DNA from: DATFDN01 sp963818725
GTDB taxonomy: Bacteria > Pseudomonadota > Alphaproteobacteria > Acetobacterales > Acetobacteraceae
Length of the DNA stretch: 64,000 nucleotides
Assembly: GCA_963818725.1 (NCBI GenBank)
Contig: CAWFTU010000024.1
Span: forward strand, 310,001 to 374,000
Direction of reading: 5' to 3'
Positions within the stretch are counted from its first letter, which is position 1. Each line of letters opens with the position of its first letter. Below the pieces are notes generated by a model. The model was not told where the DNA came from. It saw only the letters and a list, made by a program, of their open reading frames with translations, and did not search any database. A program made the translations under genes and the position numbers. Below, one piece after another: positions 9,383 to 18,293 of the stretch.

Positions 9383-11452
9383 TCATCCCGCGAGGGCGGC
9401 GTGCAGCATCGCCCGGACCTGGGCCACGAGCGCGTCGAGCGCGAAGGGCTTGCCGATCACCTGCATCCCCGGCGCGAGCCGGCCTTCCAGGGCGTCTCCC
9501 GCGTAGCCGGTGATGAACAAGACCGGCAGGCCCGGCCTGCGCTCGCGCGCGGCCTCGGCAAGTTGGCCGCCGTTCAAGCCGGGCAGGCCCACATCCGTCA
9601 CCAGCAGGTCCACCCGGGCCTCGGACAGCAAGAGGCGCAGGGCGGCGGATCCATCCGTCGCTTGCAGCACCCGATGGCCTTGCTCGCGCAGCGCTTCCGC
9701 GACCAGTGTGCGCACGCCGTCCTCGTCCTCGACGACCAGCACGGTCCTTCCGGCTCCGGCGCAAGCCTCCGCCGGCCCGGGCACGTCCGCCCTCGGCGGC
9801 CTGACCACCTCGTCCCGACGAGGCAGATAGAGCCGGATCGTCGTCCCCCGGCCGAGCGCGCTCTCAAGGCGAACGAGCCCGTCCGACTGATGCACGAACC
9901 CGTAGAGCTGCGACAGTCCGAGCCCCGTGCCCTGCCCGAGCGGCTTGGTCGTGAAGAACGGCTCGAACGCGCGCGCCGCGACCTCTGGGGACATGCCCTC
10001 TCCGGTGTCGCTCACGGCGATCTCCATGTAGTCACCCGGCCCCGCCCCATCCTGGCCGATCAGATCGGCCTCGCTCAGGTGCCGCTCAGCGGTCGCGAGG
10101 GTGAGCGTGCCGCCGTCCGGCATGGCGTCGCGCGCGTTGATGGCCAGGTTGAGCAGCGCGCTCTCGAGCTGGTTCGCGTCGCACAGCACCGTCCAGCAGC
10201 CGCCCGCCAGCTTGGTTTGGACCTCGACGGACGGTCCCACCGTGCGCCGGATCAGCTCCACCATGCCCAACACCAAGTCGTCCAGGATCAGCGGCTTCGG
10301 CTGGAGCGCCTGCCGGCGGGCGAAGGCGAGCAGCCGGGCGGTGAGCGCCGCCGCTCGCTCGGCCGCCTTGCGGGCGGAGGCCACGAAGCGAGCAAGGTCG
10401 TCCGCCCGGCCTTGCTCGATCCGCCGCTGGATCAGTTCCAGGTTGCCCGCGATGCCGGTCAGCATGTTGTTGAAGTCGTGCGCGATGCCGCCGGTGAGCT
10501 GGCCGACCGCCTCCATTTTCTGTGCCTGGCGCAAAGCCTCCTCGGCCTGCTCGCGCTCCCGCACCTCCTGGTGCAACCGTTCCAGCGCCTGCGACAGCTC
10601 GGCCGTGCGCTCGGCCACACGACCCTCCAGCTCCTCCGCCGCGAGCCGCGCTTCGGTGATGTCCAGGTTGCAGCCGGTGTAACCGAGGAAGTTGCCCGCG
10701 TCGTCGAGCCTGGGCACGCCCTCGCAGCGCAGCCAGCGCACCCGCCCGGCCTTGTCGCGCACCCGCGTCGTTGTCTTGAACGGGCCGCGCGCCAGGAACG
10801 CCTTCTGGAAGGCGGCGCGGTATTGATCCAGGTCTTCCGGCAGGACGGTGCTCTCCCAGCCAAGCCCGAGCATCTCCGACGCGGGACGGCCGAAGAGGTG
10901 GTCGTAATGCATGTTGGCGAAGGTGACCTGGCCGTGCGCGTCGGTCATCCAGATCAGAGCCGGCGCGCTGTCGGCCATGTGGCGGAACCGCGCCTCGCTC
11001 TCGCGCAGCGCCGTCGCCGCAGCGCGCCGCTCCGCGCGCTCGGCCGCCTCCGCGAGTGCGCGGCGCGCGACCACGGCCAGCCGGCCCAGGCGCTCCTTCA
11101 CAACGTAGTCGGTGGCGCCGGCGCGCACCGCTTCGATGGCCGTTTCCTCGCCAAGCATGCCGGAGACGAAGATAAAGGGGATGTCCGGCGCAAGCTCGCG
11201 GGCGATCGTCAAGGCCACGATGCCGTCGAAGTCCGGCAACGAGAAATCCGCCAGGATCAAGTTGAACGCGCGGTCGGTCGCCAGCGCGTCGATGAAGGCG
11301 CGCTTCGTCTCCACCCGCTCGATCTCGGCCGTGAAGCCGCCTTGGCGCAACCGCTCCGCCACCAGCTCGGCGTCGGCGGCGCTGTCTTCGAGGTGCAGGA
11401 TCCTGCACCGCTCCGCCTTCGCGAAGCGGTCTCCTGAAGAGTGATCCATCAT
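9383..11452 (-). CDS. hybrid sensor kinase, REC-PAS-HisKA-HATPase-REC
   Basis: This is a cytoplasmic two-component protein of 689 residues. An N-terminal receiver domain has the phospho-acceptor Asp69 in LILADFSLPDFDG. A PAS domain follows (about 160-275), then a short coiled coil, the kinase H-box GGIAHDFNNML, ATP-binding DTGEGMSPEV and GTGLGLSQLYG, and a C-terminal receiver with DLLVTDVGLPGLNGG. I chose ATG 11452 (MMDHSSGD) because the longer frame upstream runs through a palindromic repeat. It lies downstream of the bacteriophytochrome and its response regulator on the same strand, so it may relay the light signal, though a repeat-containing gap of 154 bases separates them. Confidence 0.88.
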   Translation of the reverse strand: MMDHSSGDRFAKAERCRILHLEDSAADAELVAERLRQGGFTAEIERVETKRAFIDALATDRAFNLILADFSLPDFDGIVALTIARELAPDIPFIFVSGMLGEETAIEAVRAGATDYVVKERLGRLAVVARRALAEAAERAERRAAATALRESEARFRHMADSAPALIWMTDAHGQVTFANMHYDHLFGRPASEMLGLGWESTVLPEDLDQYRAAFQKAFLARGPFKTTTRVRDKAGRVRWLRCEGVPRLDDAGNFLGYTGCNLDITEARLAAEELEGRVAERTAELSQALERLHQEVREREQAEEALRQAQKMEAVGQLTGGIAHDFNNMLTGIAGNLELIQRRIEQGRADDLARFVASARKAAERAAALTARLLAFARRQALQPKPLILDDLVLGMVELIRRTVGPSVEVQTKLAGGCWTVLCDANQLESALLNLAINARDAMPDGGTLTLATAERHLSEADLIGQDGAGPGDYMEIAVSDTGEGMSPEVAARAFEPFFTTKPLGQGTGLGLSQLYGFVHQSDGLVRLESALGRGTTIRLYLPRRDEVVRPPRADVPGPAEACAGAGRTVLVVEDEDGVRTLVAEALREQGHRVLQATDGSAALRLLLSEARVDLLVTDVGLPGLNGGQLAEAARERRPGLPVLFITGYAGDALEGRLAPGMQVIGKPFALDALVAQVRAMLHAALAG

Positions 11453-11496
11453 GTCGGTGGCGGTCCGGTGCAGCCGGCCGGAATTCCTCCGCCCGG

Positions 11497-11577
11497 CCTT
11501 CTCCCCCACGGAAAGGGGGAGTTGAGGCGGCACCGAGTACGTCCCCTCGCCTTGCGGAAGGGGTCGAGACGAGAGCG
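11497..11577. repeat. palindromic repeat, PLPQGEG type (copy A, diverged)
   Basis: Two hairpin-forming arms, CTCCCCCACGGAAAGGGGGA and CCCCTCGCCTTGCGGAAGGG, lie between the response regulator and the hybrid kinase. They resemble the arms of the copies at 21711-21806 and 29309-29403 but are less similar. One frame reads SRPLPQGEG, the peptide commonly met where such elements are translated by mistake. Confidence 0.6.
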
Positions 11578-11606
11578 ACACCGGTCAGATTCCACGGCCA
11601 TTGATA

Positions 11607-12090
11607 TCACGCCGGGCCGCCGTGCTCCATGCCGATGCCAGCCGGCGGTTGCTCGTTCAGCACCGCCCAGAACACGCCAAGGTCGCGGATGGCCTCGAAG
11701 AACGCGCGGTACTCGACCGGCTTCACCACGAATGCATTCACGCCAAGGCCGTAGCTGCGGATGACGTCCTGCTCCTCGCGCGAGGAGGTCAGCATGACGA
11801 CTGGAACGTGGCGGGTCGTGGGATCGGCCTTGATGCGCTCGAGCACTTCAAGCCCATCGACGCGCGGCAGCTTGATATCCAGCAGCACCACCGCGGGCAG
11901 GCGTGTCGGGTTCGAGTTCGGGGCCGGAGTTTCCTCGGCGGAACAGATAGTCGAGCGCCTCGACGCCATCGCGCGCCACCAAGACGGGGTTCGCGAGGCC
12001 GCTCTTCTCCAGGGCGGCCAACGTCAGCTCGATGTCATTCGGGCTGTCCTCCACGAGCAGGATCGGCCTCAGCACGGTTGGCATCGTCAT
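11607..12090 (-). pseudogene. response regulator partner of the bacteriophytochrome, frameshifted
   Basis: This is a stand-alone receiver protein (about 160 residues when joined) of the Rcp1 type that pairs with phytochrome kinases. The first frame (ATG 12090) holds ILLVEDSPNDIELTLAAL and DGVEALDYLFRRG. The second frame holds the phospho-acceptor in AVVLLDIKLPRVDG, then PVVMLTSSREEQD and the lysine in FVVKPVEYRAFFE. The frames must switch between about 11890 and 11940. The start codon overlaps the bphP stop by four bases (ATGA), so the two are translationally coupled. If the frameshift is real, the light signal would lack this output protein. Confidence 0.78.
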
Positions 12091-14405
12091 TGTCCCTCTG
12101 GCGGCGGCTCGGCGCGCGGCAGCGTGAAGTGGAAGGCGGCCCCCTGGTCCAGCGCGCCCTCGGCCCAGGTTCGGCCGCCATGGCGCTCGACGATGCGGCG
12201 AACATTGGCGAGGCCGATGCCGATGCCCTCGTAGTCCTCCACCCGGTGCAGGCGTTGGAAGACCCCGAACAACTTATGGGCGTAGGTCATGTCGAACCCG
12301 ACGCCGTTGTCACGCACGGAAAACACGAACTCGCTCGCCGTCGTCTCGCACGCCACGCCAATCACCGCCTCGGCGCGTTGCCGGGTGTACTTGACCGCGT
12401 TGGATAGCAGATTCTGGAACACTTGCCGAAGCATGACCGGGTCGGCGCGCACCACGGGGAGGACGCCGATCCGCCAGGTGACGCGACGCGCCCCGGCCTC
12501 CGGGGCCAGTGTCTCGATGACCTCCCGCACGAGCGCGCCCGCATCGGTGTCAACCCGTGTCAGGCTGGTGCGTCCCATACGAGAGAAATTCAGCAACGCG
12601 TCGACGAGCCGGCCGGCTGTCTGGGCAGACTGGATGATGGTCGCGACGAAGCGGCGGCTTGTCTCGTCCAGCCGCTCGCCTTCCCTCTCCATGAGGAGTT
12701 CGGCATAGCCGGCAATGTGGCGGAATGGTGCCCGCAGGTCATGCGAGACCGAGTACGAAAAGGCGGCCAGCTCCGCGTTGATGCGCTCAAGGCGCCCGCT
12801 GAGCTCGGCCCGCTCTTCGGCCTGCCGCAACACCACGCCGACGATCGCCGAGCGCAGGTCGCGCGCGGCCTCGACCTGCGCCGCGCTCCACGGGGCCGCC
12901 ATCCCGCGCACCGTCTCCTTCCAGGCGTCGAAGGACCGCCGGGGACTGAGCCGCGCCGGGCCAGAGGCTGGCGGGGCCCCCGTTTCGACTGGCTTGCGCG
13001 GATCGCCGCCCCAGGCGATCGTTCGCACGATCTCGGGGCGGAACCAGACCACGAAACTCGGATACAGGCGGGAGATCGAAACCGCCAGGAGCCCGCTCGC
13101 CACATCGGCCAACGGCTTGGCGTCCGCCAGCACGTCGGCGAGGGCGTGGGTCGCGAAGATCTCCTCGACGCCGCGCTCCCACAGCCAGTCCGCGAGGCGG
13201 CGCACCTCGGACTCGCGCGGCGTCTTTCCCACCAGGGCGCAACCGTCGCGCGTCAGCACCGCCGCGCCCGCCGCACCGGTCAGCGCGCAGAGCTCCGAGG
13301 GGGCGGCGATCAGGCCGTCGGCGAACCGGCCCTGGGCCGCAGCCATGTGGGCGAGAAGCCGTCCCTCGATGCCCTTGAGCCGCGCGCGCTCCTCGGCGTG
13401 CGCGGCCTCTTCCTTGGCCGCGATGCGGACCGCGAGCATCTGGCCGATCAGGTCGCAGCCCGCCCGCGTGGCGAGGGGAACGCGCCGCGCCTGCGCGTGG
13501 TGGCACGAGATCAGGCCCCAGAGCCGGTCGCCGCGCAGAAGCGAAACCGACATCGAGGCGGGTGTTCCCATGTTGCGCATGTACTCGAGGTGAGTGGGCG
13601 AGACGCTGCGCAGCGCGGAGAAACTGAGGTCGAGCGCCCGCCCGGTGCGCGGGCGGTGGTCCGGCACGATGGGCACCGCGGCGTAGTTCGCGTCCGCGAT
13701 CAGCCGCAGCCGATTCGCGACGTAGAGCCGGCGGGCCTGGGGCGGGATGTCGGAGGCCGGAAACCTCAGGCCGAGATAGGAGGGCAGGCGATCGTTCCTA
13801 TCCTCGGCGAGGACCAGGCCATCCCAGTTCTCCTCGAACCGATAGACCAGCACGCGGTCGAAGCCCGTCAGCCGGCGCACCTCGCGCGCCGCCAAGGCGG
13901 CGATCTCTCCGGTTTCCGTTCCTTCGCCGAGCCGGTCGAACGCGTCACGGATCAACGGGTAGAGCTCTTCAAGCGTGGAGACCGCGTGATCCGCGGCCGC
14001 GGGCGACGGTACCGCCTCAAGCTCCAGGATTGCCAGGCCGTCCGGCGAGCGGTGCGCCAGCGCCTGAAGGGCGACTCCGCTCGCGCGCGCCTGGCATGGC
14101 CCGAGTTGCAGCAAGCCCCGGTCGGGCAGCCGACGCAGGCCGTCGCACAGCTTGCCGAGCGGGTCCACCCCGAGGACGCGCTCGATCGGGCCGCCGAGCG
14201 CGTCCTTCGGATCGGCTGGCAACACCGCGCCGAAGGCCCCGGCGCTCGCATGCGCAAGGGTCAGGTCGCGTTCCTCGAAGGCGAGCAAATGGCCGTGCGG
14301 CTGTATCGAGCCGGGGATGTGGATCGGCTCGCGCCCGCAGGCGTCGAGATCGAGATCGTCGGTTGCCTGGGGTGGGCCGGCCTGTGCCGCCGGGGACGTA
14401 CTCAT
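12087..14405 (-). CDS. bphP: bacteriophytochrome histidine kinase
   Basis: This is a red/far-red photoreceptor kinase of 772 residues in the order PAS-GAF-PHY-HisKA-HATPase. The biliverdin-attachment cysteine is Cys23 in DLDACGREPIHIPGSIQPHG. The GAF chromophore pocket shows FPASDIPPQARRLY, and the PHY tongue keeps LSPRRSFDAWKE. The kinase has the H-box YSVSHDLRAPFRH, the N-box QNLLSNAVKYT and ATP-lid motifs DNGVGFDM and GIGIGLANVRR. It overlaps the haem oxygenase gene upstream and the response regulator gene downstream by four bases each. Chromophore supply, sensor and output therefore form one transcription unit. All key residues are present. Confidence 0.95.
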   Translation of the reverse strand: MSTSPAAQAGPPQATDDLDLDACGREPIHIPGSIQPHGHLLAFEERDLTLAHASAGAFGAVLPADPKDALGGPIERVLGVDPLGKLCDGLRRLPDRGLLQLGPCQARASGVALQALAHRSPDGLAILELEAVPSPAAADHAVSTLEELYPLIRDAFDRLGEGTETGEIAALAAREVRRLTGFDRVLVYRFEENWDGLVLAEDRNDRLPSYLGLRFPASDIPPQARRLYVANRLRLIADANYAAVPIVPDHRPRTGRALDLSFSALRSVSPTHLEYMRNMGTPASMSVSLLRGDRLWGLISCHHAQARRVPLATRAGCDLIGQMLAVRIAAKEEAAHAEERARLKGIEGRLLAHMAAAQGRFADGLIAAPSELCALTGAAGAAVLTRDGCALVGKTPRESEVRRLADWLWERGVEEIFATHALADVLADAKPLADVASGLLAVSISRLYPSFVVWFRPEIVRTIAWGGDPRKPVETGAPPASGPARLSPRRSFDAWKETVRGMAAPWSAAQVEAARDLRSAIVGVVLRQAEERAELSGRLERINAELAAFSYSVSHDLRAPFRHIAGYAELLMEREGERLDETSRRFVATIIQSAQTAGRLVDALLNFSRMGRTSLTRVDTDAGALVREVIETLAPEAGARRVTWRIGVLPVVRADPVMLRQVFQNLLSNAVKYTRQRAEAVIGVACETTASEFVFSVRDNGVGFDMTYAHKLFGVFQRLHRVEDYEGIGIGLANVRRIVERHGGRTWAEGALDQGAAFHFTLPRAEPPPEGQ

Positions 14406-15052
14406 GACCGCCGCGCGTCTTTCCTATTCACCAAGCTCTCGCCCACCTCCACGAACAGGGAGAAGGTCGCCAGGGCGCGCGCGCAAAGCGCCTCCTCCTG
14501 CCAATGGCTCATGGTAACGCCTTCCAAACGCGCGAGAAATGCCCGCCACATCACACCCCGCTCAGCCCCATACGGGTCGAGGAGGCAAGCCGCGCCGGAC
14601 GCCAGCACGCCCATCCCGCGCATGGCGCGGGCGAGCAGCGCGCCTCCCAGCGTCGCACCCTCGAGAACGTAGAGCGCGCCAAATATGTCGCCGGCGCACC
14701 AGCCCGATGCCGGTGCGCCGTCCGCTCCGGTGAGGGCCAGGAGCCGGTCTGGCTCGCCCGGCACGGGACCGAACGCGCGCAAATCGGCGCGGATCAGGCC
14801 GAGCTTGCGGCGGCGCGGCCAGTCGGGCAGCAACCGGGCGGCATCAACGGCCTCGAGGGTCGCTTCCAGCGCGGCATAGACCGGCGCCACGACGAGCAGG
14901 TAGCGCCGATACCCCTCCGCGCTCGCGAAACAGGCGGCATCTCGCATAGTGGCGTCCAAAGCCTGGTGCGCGGCGGCGGTGGCGTCGCGCAGGCGCTGGT
15001 GCCGCCGTCCTCCAAGACGTTCAAGCGGGTTGCTGCTCGGGCGCGTCCTCAT
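14402..15052 (-). CDS. bphO: biliverdin-producing haem oxygenase
   Basis: This is a haem oxygenase of 216 residues that opens haem to biliverdin IX-alpha, the chromophore of the adjacent phytochrome. The proximal haem ligand is His29 in AAAHQALDATMRD. The distal helix region shows GALYVLEGATLGG, which matches bacterial HmuO/BphO proteins. Its stop overlaps the bphP start (ATGA), the usual bphO-bphP coupling. Its own ATG is at 15052, with 80 non-coding bases separating it from the end of cobS. The length is typical of the family. Confidence 0.93.
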   Translation of the reverse strand: MRTRPSSNPLERLGGRRHQRLRDATAAAHQALDATMRDAACFASAEGYRRYLLVVAPVYAALEATLEAVDAARLLPDWPRRRKLGLIRADLRAFGPVPGEPDRLLALTGADGAPASGWCAGDIFGALYVLEGATLGGALLARAMRGMGVLASGAACLLDPYGAERGVMWRAFLARLEGVTMSHWQEEALCARALATFSLFVEVGESLVNRKDARRS

Positions 15053-15132
15053 GCCGTCGTTGTCCGCCCGGAATGCTCTCGCCGCTCAGCGCCTGCTCGC
15101 CACACCTCTGGCCTCCAGCCTCATCGCTCAGC

Positions 15133-15888
15133 TCACGGCTGGGTGCCGATGGCGGCCAGCACGGAGAGCACGACGCACTCAACGGCCAAGGCGGTCGCAC
15201 CCAGCACATCGCCCGTATAACCCCCGATCTGACGCCGGGCGAGCCAGCTCATCGCCAGGACCGTTATCAACGCCGCGAGCGCGGCGCCACACGCGATTCG
15301 AGTTGGCAGCACCAGCCATGCCACCACCAGGCCCAGCCCCGCTGCGGCGAAGCTCCGCGCCCGGCTCGGCGCGCCGAGGCTGGCACCCAACCCGTCGGCA
15401 CGCGCCGGCTCCGCGAGCAGGATCACGACGCCCAGGCCGCCCCGCCCGAGCGCCCCGGCCGCGACCAGGGCGGCGGCGACAGGGCCGGGTTGGGCGATGG
15501 CCGCGATGGCGCTGGCGCGGGCCGCCAGGGACAGAACCAAGGCGACCGCGCCATAGGTGCCGATCCGGCTGTCACGCATGATCTCCAGCTTCCGACCGGG
15601 CGCGTTCCCGCCGCCGAACCCGTCGGCGGTGTCCGCGAGCCCGTCCTCGTGCAGCGCGCCGGTGATCAGGATAACCGCCGCGAGCGCGCAGACCGCGCCC
15701 AAGGCAACCGGAAAGCCGACGCGCCGCGATGCCCAGAACACGGCGCCGCCGACCGCGCCCACGGCCGCTCCGACCAGCGGGTACGCCCACACGCTCCGTC
15801 CCATGCCGCCGTCCCAGTCGGCGGGCGCCAGCCAGCCGAGCGGAACGCGTGTCAGCACGGTGAACGCCAGGACGAGGTCGGAGAGCAC
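15133..15888 (-). CDS. cobS: adenosylcobinamide-GDP ribazoletransferase CobS
   Basis: This is an integral membrane enzyme of 251 residues that joins alpha-ribazole to adenosylcobinamide-GDP, the last step of nucleotide-loop assembly (called CobV in Pseudomonas denitrificans). The signature GALHEDGLADTADGFGGG near residue 78, followed by KLEIMRDSRIGTYG, is characteristic. About six hydrophobic helices are visible. It is the last gene of the cobB-cobT-cobS unit, 7 bases after cobT. Confidence 0.95.
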   Translation of the reverse strand: MLSDLVLAFTVLTRVPLGWLAPADWDGGMGRSVWAYPLVGAAVGAVGGAVFWASRRVGFPVALGAVCALAAVILITGALHEDGLADTADGFGGGNAPGRKLEIMRDSRIGTYGAVALVLSLAARASAIAAIAQPGPVAAALVAAGALGRGGLGVVILLAEPARADGLGASLGAPSRARSFAAAGLGLVVAWLVLPTRIACGAALAALITVLAMSWLARRQIGGYTGDVLGATALAVECVVLSVLAAIGTQP

Positions 15889-15895
15889 CGCGCGA

Positions 15896-16912
15896 TCACT
15901 CCCGGTCGCGCACGCCCGCCTCCGCGAACGTGGCCATCCCGTTGTGGCAGGCGACGGCGGCGCGCAGGATTGGGATTGCCAGCGCGGCGCCGGACGCCTC
16001 GCCCAGCCGCAGATCGAGGTTCAGCAACGCGCGCTGTCCCAGCGCCGCGAGCAGGGCGGCGTGCCCCGCCTCGGCCGAGCGGTGCGCCACGCGCGCGTGG
16101 GCGAGCGCGTCCCCGGCCAGCCGGGCCAATGGCGCGGCGCCGGCGGTGCAGACGAAGCCATCCAAGAGCACAGGAATGGATTGCAGCCGGGCCGCCAGCA
16201 CCGCGCCCAGGATCGCCGCGAGCTCGCGCCCGCCAAGCGCCATCGCGGCGCCGAGCGGGTCGCCCAGGGTGCCGGCGTGGCGAGCCAGGGCCGCGTCCAC
16301 CGCCGCGCGCTTGCGCGACAGCCCGGCATCATCGACGCCGGTGCCGCGACCGGCCCAGCGCTCGCCCCCGCCGCCAAACAGCGCCGCCGCCAGTGCCGCC
16401 GCCGCCGTGGTGTTGCCGATCCCCATTTCTCCCAGTGCCAGCAGGTCGGCATCCGGCACCACCGCGTCGAAGCCCGCGCCGACGGCGCCAAGGAACGCGT
16501 CCTCGTCCATCGCCGGGGCGACCGTGAAATCCCGTGTGGGCGCCGCGAGCTCGAGCGGCACGACACGCAGCCTCGCCCCGGCAAGCCCGGCAAGCTGGTT
16601 GATCGCCGCGCCGCCGCTGGCGAAGTTCGCGACCATCTGCGCGGTGACGTCCGCCGGATAGGCGGAGACGCCGCGCGCCGTGACGCCGTGGTTGCCTGCG
16701 AACACCACGATTTCCACCCGCTCCAGCCGAGGCGCGGGCCGCCCCTGCCAGCGCGCCAGCCACTCGGCCAGCTCCTCCAGCCGCCCGAGACTGCCCGGAG
16801 GCTTGGTCAGGGTCCGCTGACGCGCCCGCACAGCTTCGGCCGCGCGCCCGTCGCCATGCGGAAGGGCGGAGCACGCCGCCCTGATCGCCGTGAGAGTATC
16901 GGGACGGCTCAT
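15896..16912 (-). CDS. cobT: nicotinate-nucleotide-dimethylbenzimidazole phosphoribosyltransferase CobT
   Basis: This cytoplasmic enzyme of 338 residues activates dimethylbenzimidazole to alpha-ribazole phosphate for the lower loop of B12 (P. denitrificans CobU). Signatures are LTKPPGSLGRLEELA, VFAGNHGVTARGVSAYP, the LGEMGIGNTTAAAA loop and the near-C-terminal LGEASGAALAIPIL that carries the catalytic glutamate. The ATG at 16912 overlaps the cobB stop by four bases; a GTG two codons upstream is possible. It sits in the middle of cobB-cobT-cobS. Confidence 0.95.
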   Translation of the reverse strand: MSRPDTLTAIRAACSALPHGDGRAAEAVRARQRTLTKPPGSLGRLEELAEWLARWQGRPAPRLERVEIVVFAGNHGVTARGVSAYPADVTAQMVANFASGGAAINQLAGLAGARLRVVPLELAAPTRDFTVAPAMDEDAFLGAVGAGFDAVVPDADLLALGEMGIGNTTAAAALAAALFGGGGERWAGRGTGVDDAGLSRKRAAVDAALARHAGTLGDPLGAAMALGGRELAAILGAVLAARLQSIPVLLDGFVCTAGAAPLARLAGDALAHARVAHRSAEAGHAALLAALGQRALLNLDLRLGEASGAALAIPILRAAVACHNGMATFAEAGVRDRE

Positions 16913-18264
16913 GGGCACGCGCCTCCTTCGGAGTCGGAGGCGATCGCGTGGAAGAACGATCCGCTCACGCGCCCCCGCACCCCTCCTGTCGGACCGAGTG
17001 TCGCCCCGCGCGCGTCGGACAGGGTGGCGAGCGGCGCGGCGTCACCCGTCTCGCTGACGGTGGCGTAGTGAAATTCGTGACCGCGGATCACCGATCCCGC
17101 CCGGCCGATCGGCGTGTCCGCGAGCAGCCGCGCCTCGCGATAGCCGAGGTGCAGCCTGCGCCGCGCGAAGCTCGTGGCGTGGCCGAGCAGCCCCAGCATC
17201 GGATGGCGCTGGCCCGCCGCGTCCTCCAGCCCCGTTCCCAGCACCATGTAGCCCCCGCATTCCCCATGCACCGGCCGCGTGCTGGCGAAGCGCAGCATCC
17301 CGGCGCGGAACCGCCCGGCCCCGGCGAGACGGTCGCCCTGTAGCTCGGGATAGCCTCCCGGAAGCCAGCAGGCGTCGCATCGATCCGGCGGGGGCTCGTC
17401 AGACAGTGGCGAGAACGCGACGATCTCCGCGCCGGCCCCGCGCCAGCCGTTCAGCACATGCGGGTAGATGAAGCTGAACGCCGCGTCCAGCGCCAGCGCG
17501 ATGCGTTGGCCGGGTGGCGCCAGCAGCGGCGCGGCGCCGCGTTGGAACGAGATCGGCGTCGCCATCGCCGCGATCGCGTCGAGATCGAGATGCCGCTCGG
17601 CCAGCTCCGCCAGCCGGCCGATCAGGGCGTCCACGCCGGCCTGCTCGCTGGCCTGAACCAGGCCCAGATGCCGCTCCGGCAGCGCGATCGCGGCGTCGCG
17701 CGGGAAGCTGCCCAGCACGGGCAGGCCAAGCGGGGCGAGCGCGCGGGCAATTCCGTCGCGATGGCGTTCGCTGGCGACGCGGTTCAGCACGATCCCGCCG
17801 ATCCGCACCCGTGGGTCGTGATTGGCGAAGCCGCGCGCCACCGCGGCGGCGCTCTGCGACTGGCCGGAAACGTCCAGCACCAAAAGCACAGGGAGGCGAT
17901 AGCGCGCGGCGAGGTCGGCGGCGGCGCCGGTGCGCCCCGCCGTGCCCTCTACCCCATCGAACAGGCCCATCGCGGATTCGATCAGCACCAGCTCGGCGCC
18001 CTCCGCGGCGCCGGCCGCCACGGCGTCGAGCTGGCTCGGCGCCATCGCCCAGCTATCGAGATTGAGGCACGGCGCGCCGCTGCCCAGCGCGTGGAAGCCA
18101 GGGTCGATGTAGTCCGGCCCCGACTTGGCGGCGCGCACGCCGATGCCGCGCCGGCGCAGGGCGGCGACCAACGCCAAGGTCAGCGTCGTCTTGCCCGCGC
18201 CCGACCGCGGCGCGCCAACGATCAATCCGGCTGCCACGACCCGCCCCCCTCTCGCCGATGACAC
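16909..18264 (-). CDS. cobB: cobyrinate a,c-diamide synthase
   Basis: This glutamine-dependent amidotransferase of up to 451 residues amidates the a and c side chains of hydrogenobyrinate, preparing the substrate for cobaltochelatase. The N-terminal dethiobiotin-synthetase-like domain has the P-loop GAPRSGAGKTTLTLAL and the following KSGPDYIDPGFH. The C-terminal glutaminase-like domain has the nucleophile in GECGGYMVLGTGL and the histidine in GHEFHYAT. The start is uncertain: a GTG at 18264 or a second GTG at 18237 (VAAGLIVGAP). The 5' end meets the divergent cbiD gene, leaving almost no room for two promoters unless the later starts are used. Confidence 0.94.
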   Translation of the reverse strand: MSSARGGRVVAAGLIVGAPRSGAGKTTLTLALVAALRRRGIGVRAAKSGPDYIDPGFHALGSGAPCLNLDSWAMAPSQLDAVAAGAAEGAELVLIESAMGLFDGVEGTAGRTGAAADLAARYRLPVLLVLDVSGQSQSAAAVARGFANHDPRVRIGGIVLNRVASERHRDGIARALAPLGLPVLGSFPRDAAIALPERHLGLVQASEQAGVDALIGRLAELAERHLDLDAIAAMATPISFQRGAAPLLAPPGQRIALALDAAFSFIYPHVLNGWRGAGAEIVAFSPLSDEPPPDRCDACWLPGGYPELQGDRLAGAGRFRAGMLRFASTRPVHGECGGYMVLGTGLEDAAGQRHPMLGLLGHATSFARRRLHLGYREARLLADTPIGRAGSVIRGHEFHYATVSETGDAAPLATLSDARGATLGPTGGVRGRVSGSFFHAIASDSEGGACP

Positions 18265-18293
18265 GGTCCTGTCCGGCCCCTATACATCCGCCC

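Noticed and set aside
12423..14672. A 749-codon open frame on the plus strand
   Set aside because: It is antisense to bphP, whose domains and key residues are clear; the protein has no recognisable motifs and arises from high GC at codon position three.
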